A stretch of DNA of 64,000 nt from Psychrobacter sp. Pi2-1 (GTDB lineage Bacteria > Pseudomonadota > Gammaproteobacteria > Pseudomonadales > Moraxellaceae). Below, in pieces: positions 56,101 through 64,000 of this stretch (position 1 is the first letter of the stretch; every line of letters begins with the position of its first letter). The translations under genes were made by a program, and so were the position numbers. The stretch lies in assembly GCF_904846645.1 (NCBI RefSeq), contig NZ_CAJHBO010000009.1, forward strand, positions 1 to 64,000. Reading direction: 5' to 3'. Under the pieces are notes generated by a model. It was not told the DNA's origin. It ran no database searches and worked only from the letters and a program-made list of their open reading frames with translations.

Positions 56101-57341
56101 TTGGTCGCGATAACAATACGGCGACCTCGACCCGATGGTTGAAAGATACGCTGCTGCTCTTCGTAAGTCTGCCGTGCAAATAGTGGCAGTACTTCGGTAT
56201 GGCGCGGACCATGACGCTCAAGCACCTCTTGCGTTTCGCGAATCTCCGCTTCAGTCGCAGCAAATATCAAAATATCAGCTTGATCGGCGTGGCCTTTGCT
56301 CTGCGCATCGCTAAAGCACTCTTCGACAGCGGCAACCACAGCACGCGGCAGGTTCTCTTCAAAATCATCGTAGCTGTCATCCTCTGAGCTGTTTACTGGC
56401 TCATCTGTCAACGGACGATAACGGACTTCTACTGGAAAGCTACGCCCTTCTACATTAAAAATAGGTGCAGGAACTTGCCGTTTTAGCTTGTTATCATAAT
56501 GGCTGAAATACTCACTAAAGCGCTTGGTATCAAGGGTCGCCGAGGTAATAATGACTTTTAAATCTGGGCGCTTGGGCAGCATCTTTTTGAGATAACCCAT
56601 AATAAAATCGATGTTCAAACTACGCTCATGCGCCTCATCGATAATAATCGTATCGTACTTACTCAAGAACCGATCATGACCCAACTCAGCGAGCAGAATA
56701 CCATCGGTCATGAGCTTTACAACAGATTGCGCTGTCCCTTGCTCATTGAAGCGAATCTTAAAACTGACAGTATTACCTAATGGCTCACCCAGCTCTTCTG
56801 CGATACGGTTTGCCACACTACGAGCAGCCAATCGTCTCGGCTGTGTATGCCCTATCTGCCCTGTGATACCACGCCCTGCCAGCATCGCAAGCTTAGGCAG
56901 CTGCGTCGTTTTACCAGAACCCGTCTCACCAGCGACAATAATGACTTGATTATCGATAATCGCTTGTACTAAGTCTTCTGCGCGCTGGCTAACAGGCAGA
57001 TCTAAATTTAGCTTGGTAGGTAAATCACTTGGAATACTATCGATACGTGCCTGCACAGCTTCTTGAGAACGCGTTTTGATTTTTTCGTACTGAGCACGTT
57101 TCTTGGCGATTACATCATCTGAATTATTCTTTTGCTCAGAATCATGATCAGATTTTTTATTTTTAGATACAGCAGCACGTGCCAGTTCTCGCTCAAGACG
57201 GCTTAAGTAATAGCTATCCTTTGCAAGTACTGGTAGATCCGCCAGTGGTACTGCTGGCTTCTTAGTATCTTGAGTTTCATTTACAGTAGATGTATCTGGA
57301 TCGCTGTTTTTAGGAATATTGGGCTTAGAAGTATTGGGCAT
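53109..57341 (-). CDS. hrpA: ATP-dependent RNA helicase HrpA
   Basis: A DEAH-box helicase of 1410 residues; HrpA family members resolve stalled or colliding ribosomes and process mRNA. A charged N-terminal extension (about 120 residues) precedes the RecA-like domains with Walker A GETGSGKTTQLPK, the DEAH box IIIDEAHERSLN, SATLD and the QRKGRCGRVAPG motif VI. Winged-helix, ratchet and OB regions follow, and the long HrpA-specific C-terminus ends in KTRMAVSPKRLSKMWDKV. No Shine-Dalgarno sequence precedes the ATG; instead the dispersed 16-bp repeat abuts the start codon. Confidence 0.95.
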   Translation of the reverse strand: MPNTSKPNIPKNSDPDTSTVNETQDTKKPAVPLADLPVLAKDSYYLSRLERELARAAVSKNKKSDHDSEQKNNSDDVIAKKRAQYEKIKTRSQEAVQARIDSIPSDLPTKLNLDLPVSQRAEDLVQAIIDNQVIIVAGETGSGKTTQLPKLAMLAGRGITGQIGHTQPRRLAARSVANRIAEELGEPLGNTVSFKIRFNEQGTAQSVVKLMTDGILLAELGHDRFLSKYDTIIIDEAHERSLNIDFIMGYLKKMLPKRPDLKVIITSATLDTKRFSEYFSHYDNKLKRQVPAPIFNVEGRSFPVEVRYRPLTDEPVNSSEDDSYDDFEENLPRAVVAAVEECFSDAQSKGHADQADILIFAATEAEIRETQEVLERHGPRHTEVLPLFARQTYEEQQRIFQPSGRGRRIVIATNVAETALTVPGIRYVIDLGFARISRYSYRSRVQRLPIEAISQAAANQRKGRCGRVAPGVCIRLYSEEDFSGRPEFTEPEILRTNLASVILQMANLRLGSVDDFEFIEPPDSRLVTDGHKLLDELGAITSKKDIAAQDKTNKPKAKKGLDHLRLTATGQKMARMPIDPRLARMLVAGSDFDCIREMLIVVAALAVQDPRERPANKRTQADQKHAVFRQDDSDFLFYLSLWKALFEKDEDGNKLSGNQRKQFTKKNYLSFPRVREWHQTHRQLVQMVTELKLTDVNESKASDKNVAVNDPTAIEDEELKAVKYANLHRALLTGLLSIIAHKTESRGEYLAARQQKAKIFPASTVFKQIPPWVMAFEMVETSQVFMRTVAKIEPEWIISAAGDLLKYHYFEPHWSKKTGRVKAYAQISLFGLIIISKQLTNYEQVNLVESREIFIRDGLVTGNFGRNAPFLQHNMDKIAHVERIEDKLRRRDLLVDEETLYQFYDKKIPEHVASRKAFEDWRAEVEKHDAKHLFFTDKDVLNSQAPTTGDFPEVWKLGDLKLPLRYIFDPASDDDGVTIRVPLAALPQLDAIELLWGVPGWRYELVLQLLKSLPKEIRRQIVPIPNTADSLFDELQPKGGQGLLKQLCQALHRRGIMSVTPENFNPSTIDRYLQPQICVVDEKNRIIEKGRDLQTLQIRHASETSQAVNEQQGVHTEFPEHFAFSKNHHSAGVVMKQFAALVADEAGEAVSIHQYTDVNAALQAHRIGVLTLIKGKLGAKKKQLTSQIDSIFKLAFAPLGDMDKLKTIVIDAALDAALEEHYVLFDHSDNLPESADEIAVGLSEELPFTSEEYTQTLEVVVNNFLLTGQSVIKTLKNVYTRWQRIRQGLLMLDREIFGESIDDIEDQLEDLHLADFVYRMDYSHWQQYPRYLEALQIRLERLEHNLDADLDGVYALDLHMERLAGRADKEAISEYRWMVEEYRIQLFAQPMKTRMAVSPKRLSKMWDKVS

Positions 57342-57342
57342 A

Positions 57343-57358
57343 TTTGCTTAGGCTATTT
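57343..57358. repeat. Dispersed 16-bp repeat, copy 3 of 3
   Basis: TTTGCTTAGGCTATTT on the plus strand, identical to the copies at 32867 and 51641. On the hrpA (minus) strand it reads AAATAGCCTAAGCAAA directly before the ATG, with one base between, in the position where a ribosome-binding site would be expected. Confidence 0.85.
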
Positions 57359-57547
57359 ATTATGTAGAAGTGGTTAGATTATGGGGGTAATTGGGGTATG
57401 ATTCAAGTTAGTCGAGTCCTGATTGCTCTTGTATCAATAATGCTGAAACTATCACACATTACAGAACGTATCCGAACTTAAGTTATCCAGTAAGTTCATT
57501 TAATCAAGCATGTATTGGGTTACTTTTATAAAATTTAGATGAACCTA

Positions 57548-58138
57548 TTATAGCGCCAATTTCTTTAAATTCTTGATGCTTAGATAGCCAACATATTCTT
57601 TGTCTTCGCAAGCATTCAGCTCATCTATATCACTGATAGGCTCAATCGAAAGTCGAACATTTGAGAGAAGATCATTTACGTTATATATGTCATCTATATC
57701 TACTGCAAACTTATCATCGATATGTGAGGCAGCGTCAAAAGGTGATGTTTCATCTTTAAAAGTAAATTGCTTATAAAAATCACTGTTCTTCGCTTGTTTG
57801 ATCGCGTCAGCTTGGTTAGGTGCAACGATGAGTAGCTTATAATGGAATTCTTCAAAACTGCCCTGCTGATAGCCACCTAGATTGATAAAGAATAACTTTA
57901 AGTCAGCAGCAGCCGTTATTTGCTGACTTGGTTCAATTAACTTGATGGCATAACTACCCACTTTAGTAACTGCTCGATATGAATCAATATGCCATTTATT
58001 TTTTACTTCAGGCCAATGCTCATTGATATCTCCTATCAAGTCACTCACCTGGCTGGCTGCGCCAAAGAAAATATCGTGTTGCTCAATCAGACGGCCTTTA
58101 GGACGACCGCCCAGTTGAACCATATATAGTGTTACCAT
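57548..58138 (-). CDS. DUF1543 protein with two repeats
   Basis: A 196-residue cytosolic protein of the DUF1543 family, function unknown. Two copies of the domain are visible: the first starts LYMVQLGGRPKGRLIEQHDIFFG (about 4-26, quoted in part by the family's GGRPKGR and HDIFF motifs). The second is at about 83-105 (LFFINLGGYQQGSFEEFHY), with the motif decayed to GGYQQGS. A C-terminal acidic tail ends in GYLSIKNLKKLAL. It is a single gene between hrpA and the phosphoesterase. Confidence 0.8.
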   Translation of the reverse strand: MVTLYMVQLGGRPKGRLIEQHDIFFGAASQVSDLIGDINEHWPEVKNKWHIDSYRAVTKVGSYAIKLIEPSQQITAAADLKLFFINLGGYQQGSFEEFHYKLLIVAPNQADAIKQAKNSDFYKQFTFKDETSPFDAASHIDDKFAVDIDDIYNVNDLLSNVRLSIEPISDIDELNACEDKEYVGYLSIKNLKKLAL

Positions 58139-58223
58139 TTTACGTAATCTCTATTAAATCAAAATCCATAGTTAATCTAAAGGTAATGCTGTTAGTGCTA
58201 GGATAGAATGTTTTTAAGTACTG

Positions 58224-59018
58224 TCATACTGGAACTACTCTACCCGTCTTCAATGCAAATGCCCAATCTTCACGTCCGTTTCTTAGAGCCATATTTGCTG
58301 CTGCTTCATGGTTATAAGCCACTTTGACATGCTCAGTTTGCCAATGTTTACCTTGTTGAGTCTCAATACACTTGATAAGAGCATAATTAGCATGAGGCGA
58401 ATAAGTTTGCATCTTATGAATAATAGGCAAATCATCTTCGTAAGCTGGATAGCCAACGCTACCACTATTCACAATAGTTTGTCCTGACGACAGTACTACT
58501 GTTCGCGGGATGTGTGTATGACCACATAAGATAACATCATTATCAATACCATCAAGTAACGCCAATATAGTCGCATCATTACGCACTATTGGTTGACCCG
58601 TTTCGATATCCTCTAGTAAATATATCATGTCATCGGTCGGCGAACCGTGGCAGAGGTATACATCCTGACTTACATGAAAATCAAATGGCAAAGACCGCAT
58701 CCATTCAATCGCTTTTTTAGAGAGATCTTTGATAATAAAACCCATGGTTGGATTATTAGCAATTTCTGCCGTAGTGGCTTCATAAATCTGCCTATCCTGA
58801 TTGCCTCTAATAGTAATAATATCATCTCGATTTGCTATTAATAGCTCATAGGTAGCATAAGGCGCTATTGGCCCGTACAAAATATCACCAAGATTGACAA
58901 TCTGATCAACATCTCGATATCTTATATCGGCAAGTACAGCTTCAAGGGCGTAGACATTACTATGAATATCTGAAATCGCAGCGATGGTTGTTATCTGTTT
59001 CTTTTCTAAGTTATCCAT
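58224..59018 (-). CDS. Metallophosphoesterase (YfcE/calcineurin-like)
   Basis: A cytosolic two-metal phosphoesterase of about 264 residues. Ligand motifs are in order: ISDIHSNVYAL (D-x-H), VNLGDILYGP (GD), IRGNQDRQIY (GNxD in place of GNHD), LCHGSP and CGHTHIPR (GHTH). The metal-bridging set is complete apart from the Asn-Gln variation at GNH. The start is uncertain. The ATG at 59018 overlaps the stop of the upstream alpha/beta hydrolase gene (ATGGATAA); a GTG at 59030 would add four residues. The overlap indicates translational coupling with the hydrolase. The substrate is unknown; a phosphodiesterase or a protein phosphatase is possible. Confidence 0.85.
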   Translation of the reverse strand: MDNLEKKQITTIAAISDIHSNVYALEAVLADIRYRDVDQIVNLGDILYGPIAPYATYELLIANRDDIITIRGNQDRQIYEATTAEIANNPTMGFIIKDLSKKAIEWMRSLPFDFHVSQDVYLCHGSPTDDMIYLLEDIETGQPIVRNDATILALLDGIDNDVILCGHTHIPRTVVLSSGQTIVNSGSVGYPAYEDDLPIIHKMQTYSPHANYALIKCIETQQGKHWQTEHVKVAYNHEAAANMALRNGREDWAFALKTGRVVPV

Positions 59019-60009
59019 TTCCTGACTCACTAATCAAAAACTGCTTTACAACGTCAACGGTTGCTAACGGATCTTCTTCGTGCGGTACATGACCTAAGTC
59101 ATCAAATACCTTAAGCTGACTATTACGTATATCTCTATGAAATAACGCGGCGTTTTCTACAGGAATAAGATCATCTTTTGCACCCCATAAGATTAAAGTC
59201 GGTATGTCCAGCTGCTTTATTTGCGCTTGGACACTGGCATCATCGCTCTCATTTAGGCGACGACTCAAAGCCTGCCGATTACCTTGGCGCAAGGTCAATT
59301 CATAGTATCTATTAACCAAGGCATCGTTTACTTTGCTATTGTCTGCATACACACTTAAAACGCTTTTTTCGACGACACTTCTGGGTAGGATACGATTTAA
59401 AATTGGTGACATCATTGGATATTTAGCAAGTTTAAAACCAATAGGGACATGTTTGGGTGTTGCTGGATAACCAACTGAGTCTACCAGTATCAATCGATTG
59501 ACACGCTCAGGATACAAAGCTGCGGTACGCCACGCTACCTTGCCTCCTAATGAGTTACCGGCTAGCGTGACGCGGTCCAGCTTCAAATGATTGAGTACTT
59601 CAATAACAAACGCCGCGTAATTTTCGCTGCTATATTGCGTGCTCTCGTCCACATAAGGACCTGTCAAACCAAACCCTGGCAAATCCATGCTCACGACACA
59701 GTACTGATCAGACAGCGCCTTGGTCCAGCCCTCCCATGTATGCAAACTTGCCGATGTACCATGCAATAAAACGATTGTTTCAGGTTGATTCTTTTCGGCT
59801 GCATCGCCACGGTGTGTATGACAATTAGCTGACTGCACTACATGCGCCTGCATACCTTGTATGTCTATAAATTCGCTGTTGGGTAGTTGCCATTGTTTTA
59901 ACTCAGCGATGGTACGATCAGGCGCCCAGTATTTTGCTATAAATACCATTATCACAGCAATTGCGCCTAGCACTATGAGAATAATTGCTTTTAATAAATA
60001 CTGTGTCAT
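59011..60009 (-). CDS. Membrane-anchored alpha/beta hydrolase
   Basis: A 332-residue alpha/beta-fold hydrolase (lipase, esterase or haloperoxidase-like). The catalytic set is visible: the Ser nucleophile in LAGNSLGGKVAW, Asp in LWGAKDDLIPVE and His in DDLGHVPHEEDP. LLHGTSASLHTWEGW provides the oxyanion region. A hydrophobic N-terminal segment (LLKAIILIVLGAIAVIMVFI) suggests an inner-membrane anchor. The ATG at 60009 has GGA upstream and is preferred over 60051, which adds 14 residues without family support. It is coupled to the downstream phosphoesterase gene. Confidence 0.87.
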   Translation of the reverse strand: MTQYLLKAIILIVLGAIAVIMVFIAKYWAPDRTIAELKQWQLPNSEFIDIQGMQAHVVQSANCHTHRGDAAEKNQPETIVLLHGTSASLHTWEGWTKALSDQYCVVSMDLPGFGLTGPYVDESTQYSSENYAAFVIEVLNHLKLDRVTLAGNSLGGKVAWRTAALYPERVNRLILVDSVGYPATPKHVPIGFKLAKYPMMSPILNRILPRSVVEKSVLSVYADNSKVNDALVNRYYELTLRQGNRQALSRRLNESDDASVQAQIKQLDIPTLILWGAKDDLIPVENAALFHRDIRNSQLKVFDDLGHVPHEEDPLATVDVVKQFLISESGNG

Positions 60010-60081
60010 GTGATCAAATCCATTCAATAAGATGACGTTAATAATAAACATTCTATACCGTTATCTCGTATGATAAGCCAT

Positions 60082-60125
60082 AAAAAACCCGACGTTTAAG
60101 AATCACTTAAACATCGGGGTTTTTA
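60082..60125. terminator. Rho-independent terminator after the DASS transporter gene
   Basis: AAAAAACCCGACGTTTAAG and CTTAAACATCGGGGTTTTT arms (one mismatch and one bulge) around loop AATCA. It is in position to end the SLC13-type transcript and to insulate the hydrolase gene. Confidence 0.88.
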
Positions 60126-60164
60126 GCATTTGTACATATGACTGTGTCTACATGAGCTATTTAA

Positions 60165-61586
60165 CTACAATAAGAAAAAGTATGCCCAACACCCAATGAT
60201 GATAGTAGAGATAATATTAAGGATGACACCTGTACGTATCATCTCTGTTTGCTTGATCAAACCTGTACCAAACACAATAGCATTCGGCGGCGTGGCAACT
60301 GGTAGCATAAAGGCACAAGACGCACCGATACCAATAATAAGTACTAAGACCTCACTCGGTATACCCATATGCTCGGCAATTGCCACAAACACAGGTACTA
60401 AGAGCGCGGCTGAAGCCGTATTTGATGCAAACTCTGTCAAGAAAATAATAAAGGCTGAGATTGCAAGCATCACCACCAATAGTGGTGCTGTTTGTAAGCC
60501 ATTAGCAACCGTCTCGCCTAACACTAATGACGCACCTGATACTTTTAAGATATTTGATAGCGCAATACCGCCACCAAATAACATGAGCACGCCCCAATCC
60601 GTGTTGTCTGATACCTGTTTCCAAGAAACTAGACCCAAGCTCACGACCGCCACTGCTGCAAGCAACGCGACAACGGCATCTGTATCTTCGATACCAACTG
60701 CAGCCCCAATTTGTTTAGACAACATCCAGCTAGCTGCCGTGACAATGAAAACAGTAATTGTTAATAGGCGGGTTTTGGTCCAAGGAATGATTTCATCTTG
60801 CTCTAGCTGCATAGTACGGTTTAGGTTCGGCTTTAGATACAAATACATCGCACCCAACAGTACTGGTAATAGTATCAGCATCATTGGGATACCAAACTTC
60901 ATCCAATCAACAAATGCGATATCCAATGCTTTTGCAGCAATGGCATTTGGTGGCGAGCCGACAATCGTGCCCAAACCACCCAAACTTGCTGAATAAGCAA
61001 TACCAAGCAGTACAAACACAAAAGTACCGCGATCTTCTTTACTATCAACTTGCGTTAAAATACCGAGTGCCAATGGGAGCATCATTGCCGTTGTCGCTGT
61101 ATTCGATATCCACATGGACAAGAATGCAGTCACACCAAATATCAAAAATACTGCTGTACTGAGCTTACCACCCGACAACGATAGAATTTTTAACGCGATT
61201 TTTCTATCGAGCTTTTGTACATGTAACGCGGCAGCCAAGGCAAAACCACCAAAGAAGAGATAAATAATGGGGCTGGCAAAGCTCTGCAGACCGACTTCAG
61301 CATTAAAATCAGGAATGCCAACCAAAGTACCAACTACAACCACTAAAATCGCAGTGATAGTGACGTGTATCGCCTCAGTGAGCCATAGCACGCCAATAAA
61401 GAATAACAACGCTAACCCTTTATTTGCACTAACTTCAAATGGTAATACGCTATAAATAATAAAGCTAATGATTGCCGCGATGGCGACCACGATCAACCCT
61501 TTTCCCGTTCCCTTTGGGAATGTATCTGTAAATAAATATTCATTGCCATCATTAGGAAGATGGCTATCCAGTTTTTTCTCTGACAT
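60165..61586 (-). CDS. DASS/SLC13-family sodium-coupled anion transporter
   Basis: A 473-residue inner-membrane symporter for dicarboxylates or similar anions (succinate, malate, possibly sulfate). It has about eleven hydrophobic helices. The two inverted repeats each carry an SNT motif that binds sodium and substrate: ISNTATTAMMLPLALGIL in the first half and ASNTASAALLVPVFVA in the second, plus GSPPNAIA and ATPPNAIVFG. It stands alone. Given the sulfur genes elsewhere in the window, sulfate cannot be excluded, but a dicarboxylate is the usual substrate. Confidence 0.92.
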   Translation of the reverse strand: MSEKKLDSHLPNDGNEYLFTDTFPKGTGKGLIVVAIAAIISFIIYSVLPFEVSANKGLALLFFIGVLWLTEAIHVTITAILVVVVGTLVGIPDFNAEVGLQSFASPIIYLFFGGFALAAALHVQKLDRKIALKILSLSGGKLSTAVFLIFGVTAFLSMWISNTATTAMMLPLALGILTQVDSKEDRGTFVFVLLGIAYSASLGGLGTIVGSPPNAIAAKALDIAFVDWMKFGIPMMLILLPVLLGAMYLYLKPNLNRTMQLEQDEIIPWTKTRLLTITVFIVTAASWMLSKQIGAAVGIEDTDAVVALLAAVAVVSLGLVSWKQVSDNTDWGVLMLFGGGIALSNILKVSGASLVLGETVANGLQTAPLLVVMLAISAFIIFLTEFASNTASAALLVPVFVAIAEHMGIPSEVLVLIIGIGASCAFMLPVATPPNAIVFGTGLIKQTEMIRTGVILNIISTIIIGCWAYFFLL

Positions 61587-61961
61587 AAATTATCCTTATT
61601 GCCTCCAGAGGGAATATGACGTCAAAAATTATTGCAATACACAATTATTGTATGACATCATTATATTCATATAGCGAATATTACGCGGGAAAATATCATA
61701 TCAGAATAATTTATATATGAATACAATCTGATTAATTTTGTTTCTTTAGCTCATCTGTTTGATTCGTTAATAGCGGTTACCCTTCGACTAGTTTTATTTT
61801 TAAACAATGGCTCTCTCACTGCTTTCATACAGACCTTGATTTATAAAAATTACATAAAGCCTCTAAACATTTATCATTTAGGGCTATACAAGCAAAAACT
61901 GATACCACATAATCAAAAGGTTAAATAGAAAATTATCAATAAAAACAAAAGGAATAACTTT
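61587..61961. other. Divergent intergenic region, DASS transporter / small acidic protein
   Basis: This 375-base, strongly A+T-rich stretch has no open reading frame of note and no recognised operator. It presumably carries promoters for both flanking genes. Confidence 0.5.
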
Positions 61962-62123
61962 ATGACAGACGCAAATAAAACTGATGCAACCACTAAAATG
62001 GCACCAAAAGACATTAACCAAGATGGGTTGGCCGAAAAAGATCAACAGCGTACTGACGACTCTGTATTAGATATGATGCAAGGTATGCATGAACATGAAA
62101 ATCATGAAGAAGATAGAAAATAA
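61962..62123 (+). CDS. Small acidic hydrophilic protein (53 residues), unknown function
   Basis: An unrecognised small gene. AAAAGGA lies seven bases before the ATG, and a strong terminator follows within about 60 bases, so a dedicated short transcript is likely. The product starts MTDANKTDATTKMAPKDI and ends HEHENHEEDRK. It contains no cysteine or aromatic residue, no hydrophobic core and many charged residues; the His/Glu/Asp/Met tail (MMQGMHEHENHEE) could bind metal. Composition suggests an intrinsically disordered stress protein. Nothing nearby indicates its role. Confidence 0.65.
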   Translation: MTDANKTDATTKMAPKDINQDGLAEKDQQRTDDSVLDMMQGMHEHENHEEDRK

Positions 62124-62183
62124 ATCTCAGTAGCAATGACGTTTATCTTCATTTTTAAGTAGATTATGTTTATCTAGTACAAA

Positions 62184-62231
62184 CAAAAAAGATAGGCGTT
62201 TATCACTATGATAAGCGCCTATCTTTTTTTG
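62184..62231. terminator. Bidirectional terminator whose stem includes DUF1275 codons
   Basis: AAAAAAGATAGGCGTTTATCA and TGATAAGCGCCTATCTTTTTTT form a long stem with a tiny loop. Its right arm is the last codons of the DUF1275 gene (reading KKDRRLS, stop at 62206), so the coding sequence itself supplies half of the hairpin. It ends the small acidic-protein transcript on the plus strand and the DUF1275 transcript on the minus strand. Confidence 0.88.
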
Positions 62232-62901
62232 GTTCTCTCACCTCTGGCAAATGATCTGAGACATAGTTGTACACAAATGCTGCTGTCGACACAATGGCGA
62301 TGGGAACAAACAAAGCATCATAGCTGACTTTTGCAAACAAGAAAGCACCTACTGCGCTACCACCGCAAAAGCAATACCAAATAATGGCTTGGAACCCTAA
62401 GGTTGGCTTACTGATAGAACGACCAGCAAGCCAATTACCAATTGCCGCCCCCATGTCTGATGTTAGCCCTGTTAAATGAGTGGTACGAATGACCGCCCCA
62501 CTATAAGTTGCCACCATCGCGTTTTGCAATCCGCAGGCCATCGCTGCTGCTAATTGCCCTAAGTAATCATGCTGCTGATATAGCCAATAGCTAACTAACA
62601 GTAGCGCTGCTTCTAGATATAGCGCTCGCCCATAACGACGGCCGAGTTTCAATGATGTCTGTCCAATGACTAAGCCACTTAGTATAGCCCCTGCCAAAAA
62701 GGACAGTAACAAGGTACCAATATATAAAATACTACGCGCGTCTGAATGAGCGATAGCCGCTGCAAACAAGCTCACATTGCCCGTGACGTGCGACACTGAT
62801 AAATTGGCAAACCCCATTAACGCCGTCGTATTCACGCAACCAGCACTAAATGCCAATACTGCCCCGCCCCATAGTATCCACTTTGGTAACTTGGTTATCA
62901 T
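62206..62901 (-). CDS. DUF1275 (YoaK-like) membrane protein
   Basis: A 231-residue inner-membrane protein of the DUF1275/YoaK family, function unknown. Six hydrophobic helices are visible. The conserved start FSAGCVNTTALMGFANLSVSHVTGN (about 18-42, in part) contains the SHVTGN motif. The GLQNAMVATYSGAVIRTTHLTG segment with TTHLTG is the second family motif. Single gene. Confidence 0.9.
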   Translation of the reverse strand: MITKLPKWILWGGAVLAFSAGCVNTTALMGFANLSVSHVTGNVSLFAAAIAHSDARSILYIGTLLLSFLAGAILSGLVIGQTSLKLGRRYGRALYLEAALLLVSYWLYQQHDYLGQLAAAMACGLQNAMVATYSGAVIRTTHLTGLTSDMGAAIGNWLAGRSISKPTLGFQAIIWYCFCGGSAVGAFLFAKVSYDALFVPIAIVSTAAFVYNYVSDHLPEVREPKKDRRLS

Positions 62902-62978
62902 ATCCCTCGCTCAAAGGCACTTAGCTAAAAGTGCACACTGCTAAAAAAGTACATAGCCAAAAAGACTCATAGTATAAC

Positions 62979-63010
62979 TAGAAAAGACAGCCAATTGGCT
63001 GTCTTTTCTA
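62979..63010. terminator. Perfect 32-base palindrome, terminator of fabI
   Basis: TAGAAAAGACAGCCAATT pairs perfectly with its own complement (14-bp arms, AATT loop), with A- and T-rich ends. It lies 26 bases after the fabI stop and upstream of the DUF1275 gene. Confidence 0.85.
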
Positions 63011-63035
63011 TTATCAAACGAATCATCTATAACAA

Positions 63036-63845
63036 TTACTGTGCTGGTTCATCAAGCATCATCAACTGCTCACTGATAGCTACTGTATTAAAACCTGCAT
63101 CAACGAACATAATCTCACCTGTGATACCAGATGCCCAAGGCGACAATAGGAACAATGCGGCGTTACCTACTTCTGTCTGTGTGATGTTGCGCTGTAGTGG
63201 CGCAATTTTTTCGCTGATATCGAGCATTTTACGGAAAGATTTAATGCCGCTAGCCGCTAGCGTGCGGATAGGACCTGCAGATATCGCATTAACACGGATA
63301 CCTTCACCGCCCATAGACGTTGCTAAATAACGAACGCTGGCTTCAAGACTGGCTTTTGCCATACCCATGACATTGTAGTTTGGCAATACTGAAATGCTAC
63401 CTTCATAGGTCAGTGTCAGCATAGAACCATGACGCATCGCTAGTAACTCACGAGCCGCTTTTGCCAATGCAACAAAGCTGTAGCTAGAGATATCATGCGC
63501 GATGTGACTGCCTTCACGCGTAGTGGCATTCACAAAATCCCCATCTAGCTGATCCATCGGTGCAAAACCAATGGCATGTACCACACCATCAATACCGTCG
63601 CCCCAGTGAGCAGTCACTTGCTCAAAGCACGAAGCAATTGACTCATCAGAGGCGACATCACACTCTAATACCAAATCCGCTTCGAATTTTTCGGCGGCCA
63701 TATCGACGCGTTTTTTGATTTTGTCATTCGGGTAAGTCAGAATTAGTGAGGCCCCTTCGCGGTGCAGCGCTTCTGCGATAGCCCAAGCGATAGAGAGTTT
63801 ACTTGCGATGCCAGTTACGACAAATCGTTGTCCTTGCAGTAGCAT
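63036..63845 (-). CDS. fabI: Enoyl-ACP reductase (NADH), FabI
   Basis: The last reduction in each fatty-acid elongation cycle and the target of triclosan. The 269 residues show the short-chain-dehydrogenase fold with the FabI variant of the nucleotide motif ([19 protein letters not shown]). The catalytic pair is Y-x6-K in [19 protein letters not shown], and the substrate segment [12 protein letters not shown] follows. A single gene with its own terminator. Its promoter is in the last 155 bases of the window. Confidence 0.95.
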   Translation of the reverse strand: MLLQGQRFVVTGIASKLSIAWAIAEALHREGASLILTYPNDKIKKRVDMAAEKFEADLVLECDVASDESIASCFEQVTAHWGDGIDGVVHAIGFAPMDQLDGDFVNATTREGSHIAHDISSYSFVALAKAARELLAMRHGSMLTLTYEGSISVLPNYNVMGMAKASLEASVRYLATSMGGEGIRVNAISAGPIRTLAASGIKSFRKMLDISEKIAPLQRNITQTEVGNAALFLLSPWASGITGEIMFVDAGFNTVAISEQLMMLDEPAQ

Positions 63846-64000
63846 AAGATTTCCTTTTGAATCAATCGAGATGATTTAGAATAAGAATTTATTTAGAGTA
63901 ATTAGAAGATTGAGACTACTAAATAGTACAAATGAAAAGATGAGTTATTATACACGAATTAATTTAAGTAAACAGTCGTAAACTGTATTTGGTTCTTGTT

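Noticed and set aside
60196-60996. A long plus-strand open frame (266 codons) opposite the DASS transporter gene
   Set aside because: It mirrors the transporter codons, has no ribosome-binding site and no recognisable protein features. The transporter frame carries both SNT motifs.

Overview
The window looks like ordinary chromosome from a moderately A+T-rich gammaproteobacterium of the Moraxellaceae, most likely Psychrobacter. This rests on the protein families and their sequence character (long NAD-glutamate dehydrogenase, single-chain ATP sulfurylase, long SbcCD, FabH-like enzyme of 381 residues) and on the very A+T-rich intergenic DNA. The assignment is inferred from familiarity, not from a database search. 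No rRNA, tRNA, CRISPR array, prophage or integrated plasmid was recognised. The only mobile-element trace is the 3' end of an IS5-type transposase at the extreme left edge.

Layout. 0-3 kb: IS5 remnant, YghU-type glutathione transferase, DHA2-type drug exporter. 2.9-5.2 kb: iron storage (two bacterioferritin subunits with complementary active sites, the Bfd ferredoxin with a strong Fur-box candidate) and an ArsR-type regulator. 5.4-18.5 kb: a sulfur-assimilation block. It contains the sulfate/thiosulfate importer cysA-cysW-cysT with two tandem lipoprotein binding proteins, an unknown lipoprotein, ATP sulfurylase, sulfite reductase CysI, a DUF934 partner, PAPS-type reductase CysH and siroheme synthase CysG. 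Together these take up sulfate, activate it, reduce it to sulfide and make the siroheme needed by CysI. 18.6-24.2 kb: sbcD-sbcC DNA-end nuclease. 24.3-33.6 kb: NAD-glutamate dehydrogenase, purD, an ABC1/UbiB-type kinase-like protein and a TrmB-like methyltransferase.

33.8-43.9 kb: yacG-argD, a LysR regulator, dnaX (with a perfect 7 x 18-bp in-frame repeat), an unrecognised 420-residue protein, lysS, prfA and a FabH-like ketoacyl synthase. 44.3-53 kb: pnuC plus a NadR-type kinase for nicotinamide riboside salvage, YqhA, CreD, a DUF421 membrane protein with a rubredoxin-like tail, a DMT exporter with a TTG start, Ohr and a divergent AraC regulator, a small membrane protein and a methyltransferase. 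53-64 kb: HrpA helicase, a DUF1543 protein, a metallophosphoesterase overlapping an alpha/beta hydrolase, a DASS (SLC13) transporter, a 53-residue acidic protein, a DUF1275 membrane protein and FabI.

I found no convincing multi-gene undescribed system. The observations most worth a second look are the non-catalytic/catalytic bacterioferritin pair, a 16-bp sequence repeated exactly three times in intergenic DNA, two unrelated 14-bp-period tandem arrays, the DUF421-rubredoxin fusion, the DnaX linker repeat, and hairpins between the sulfate-transport cistrons.
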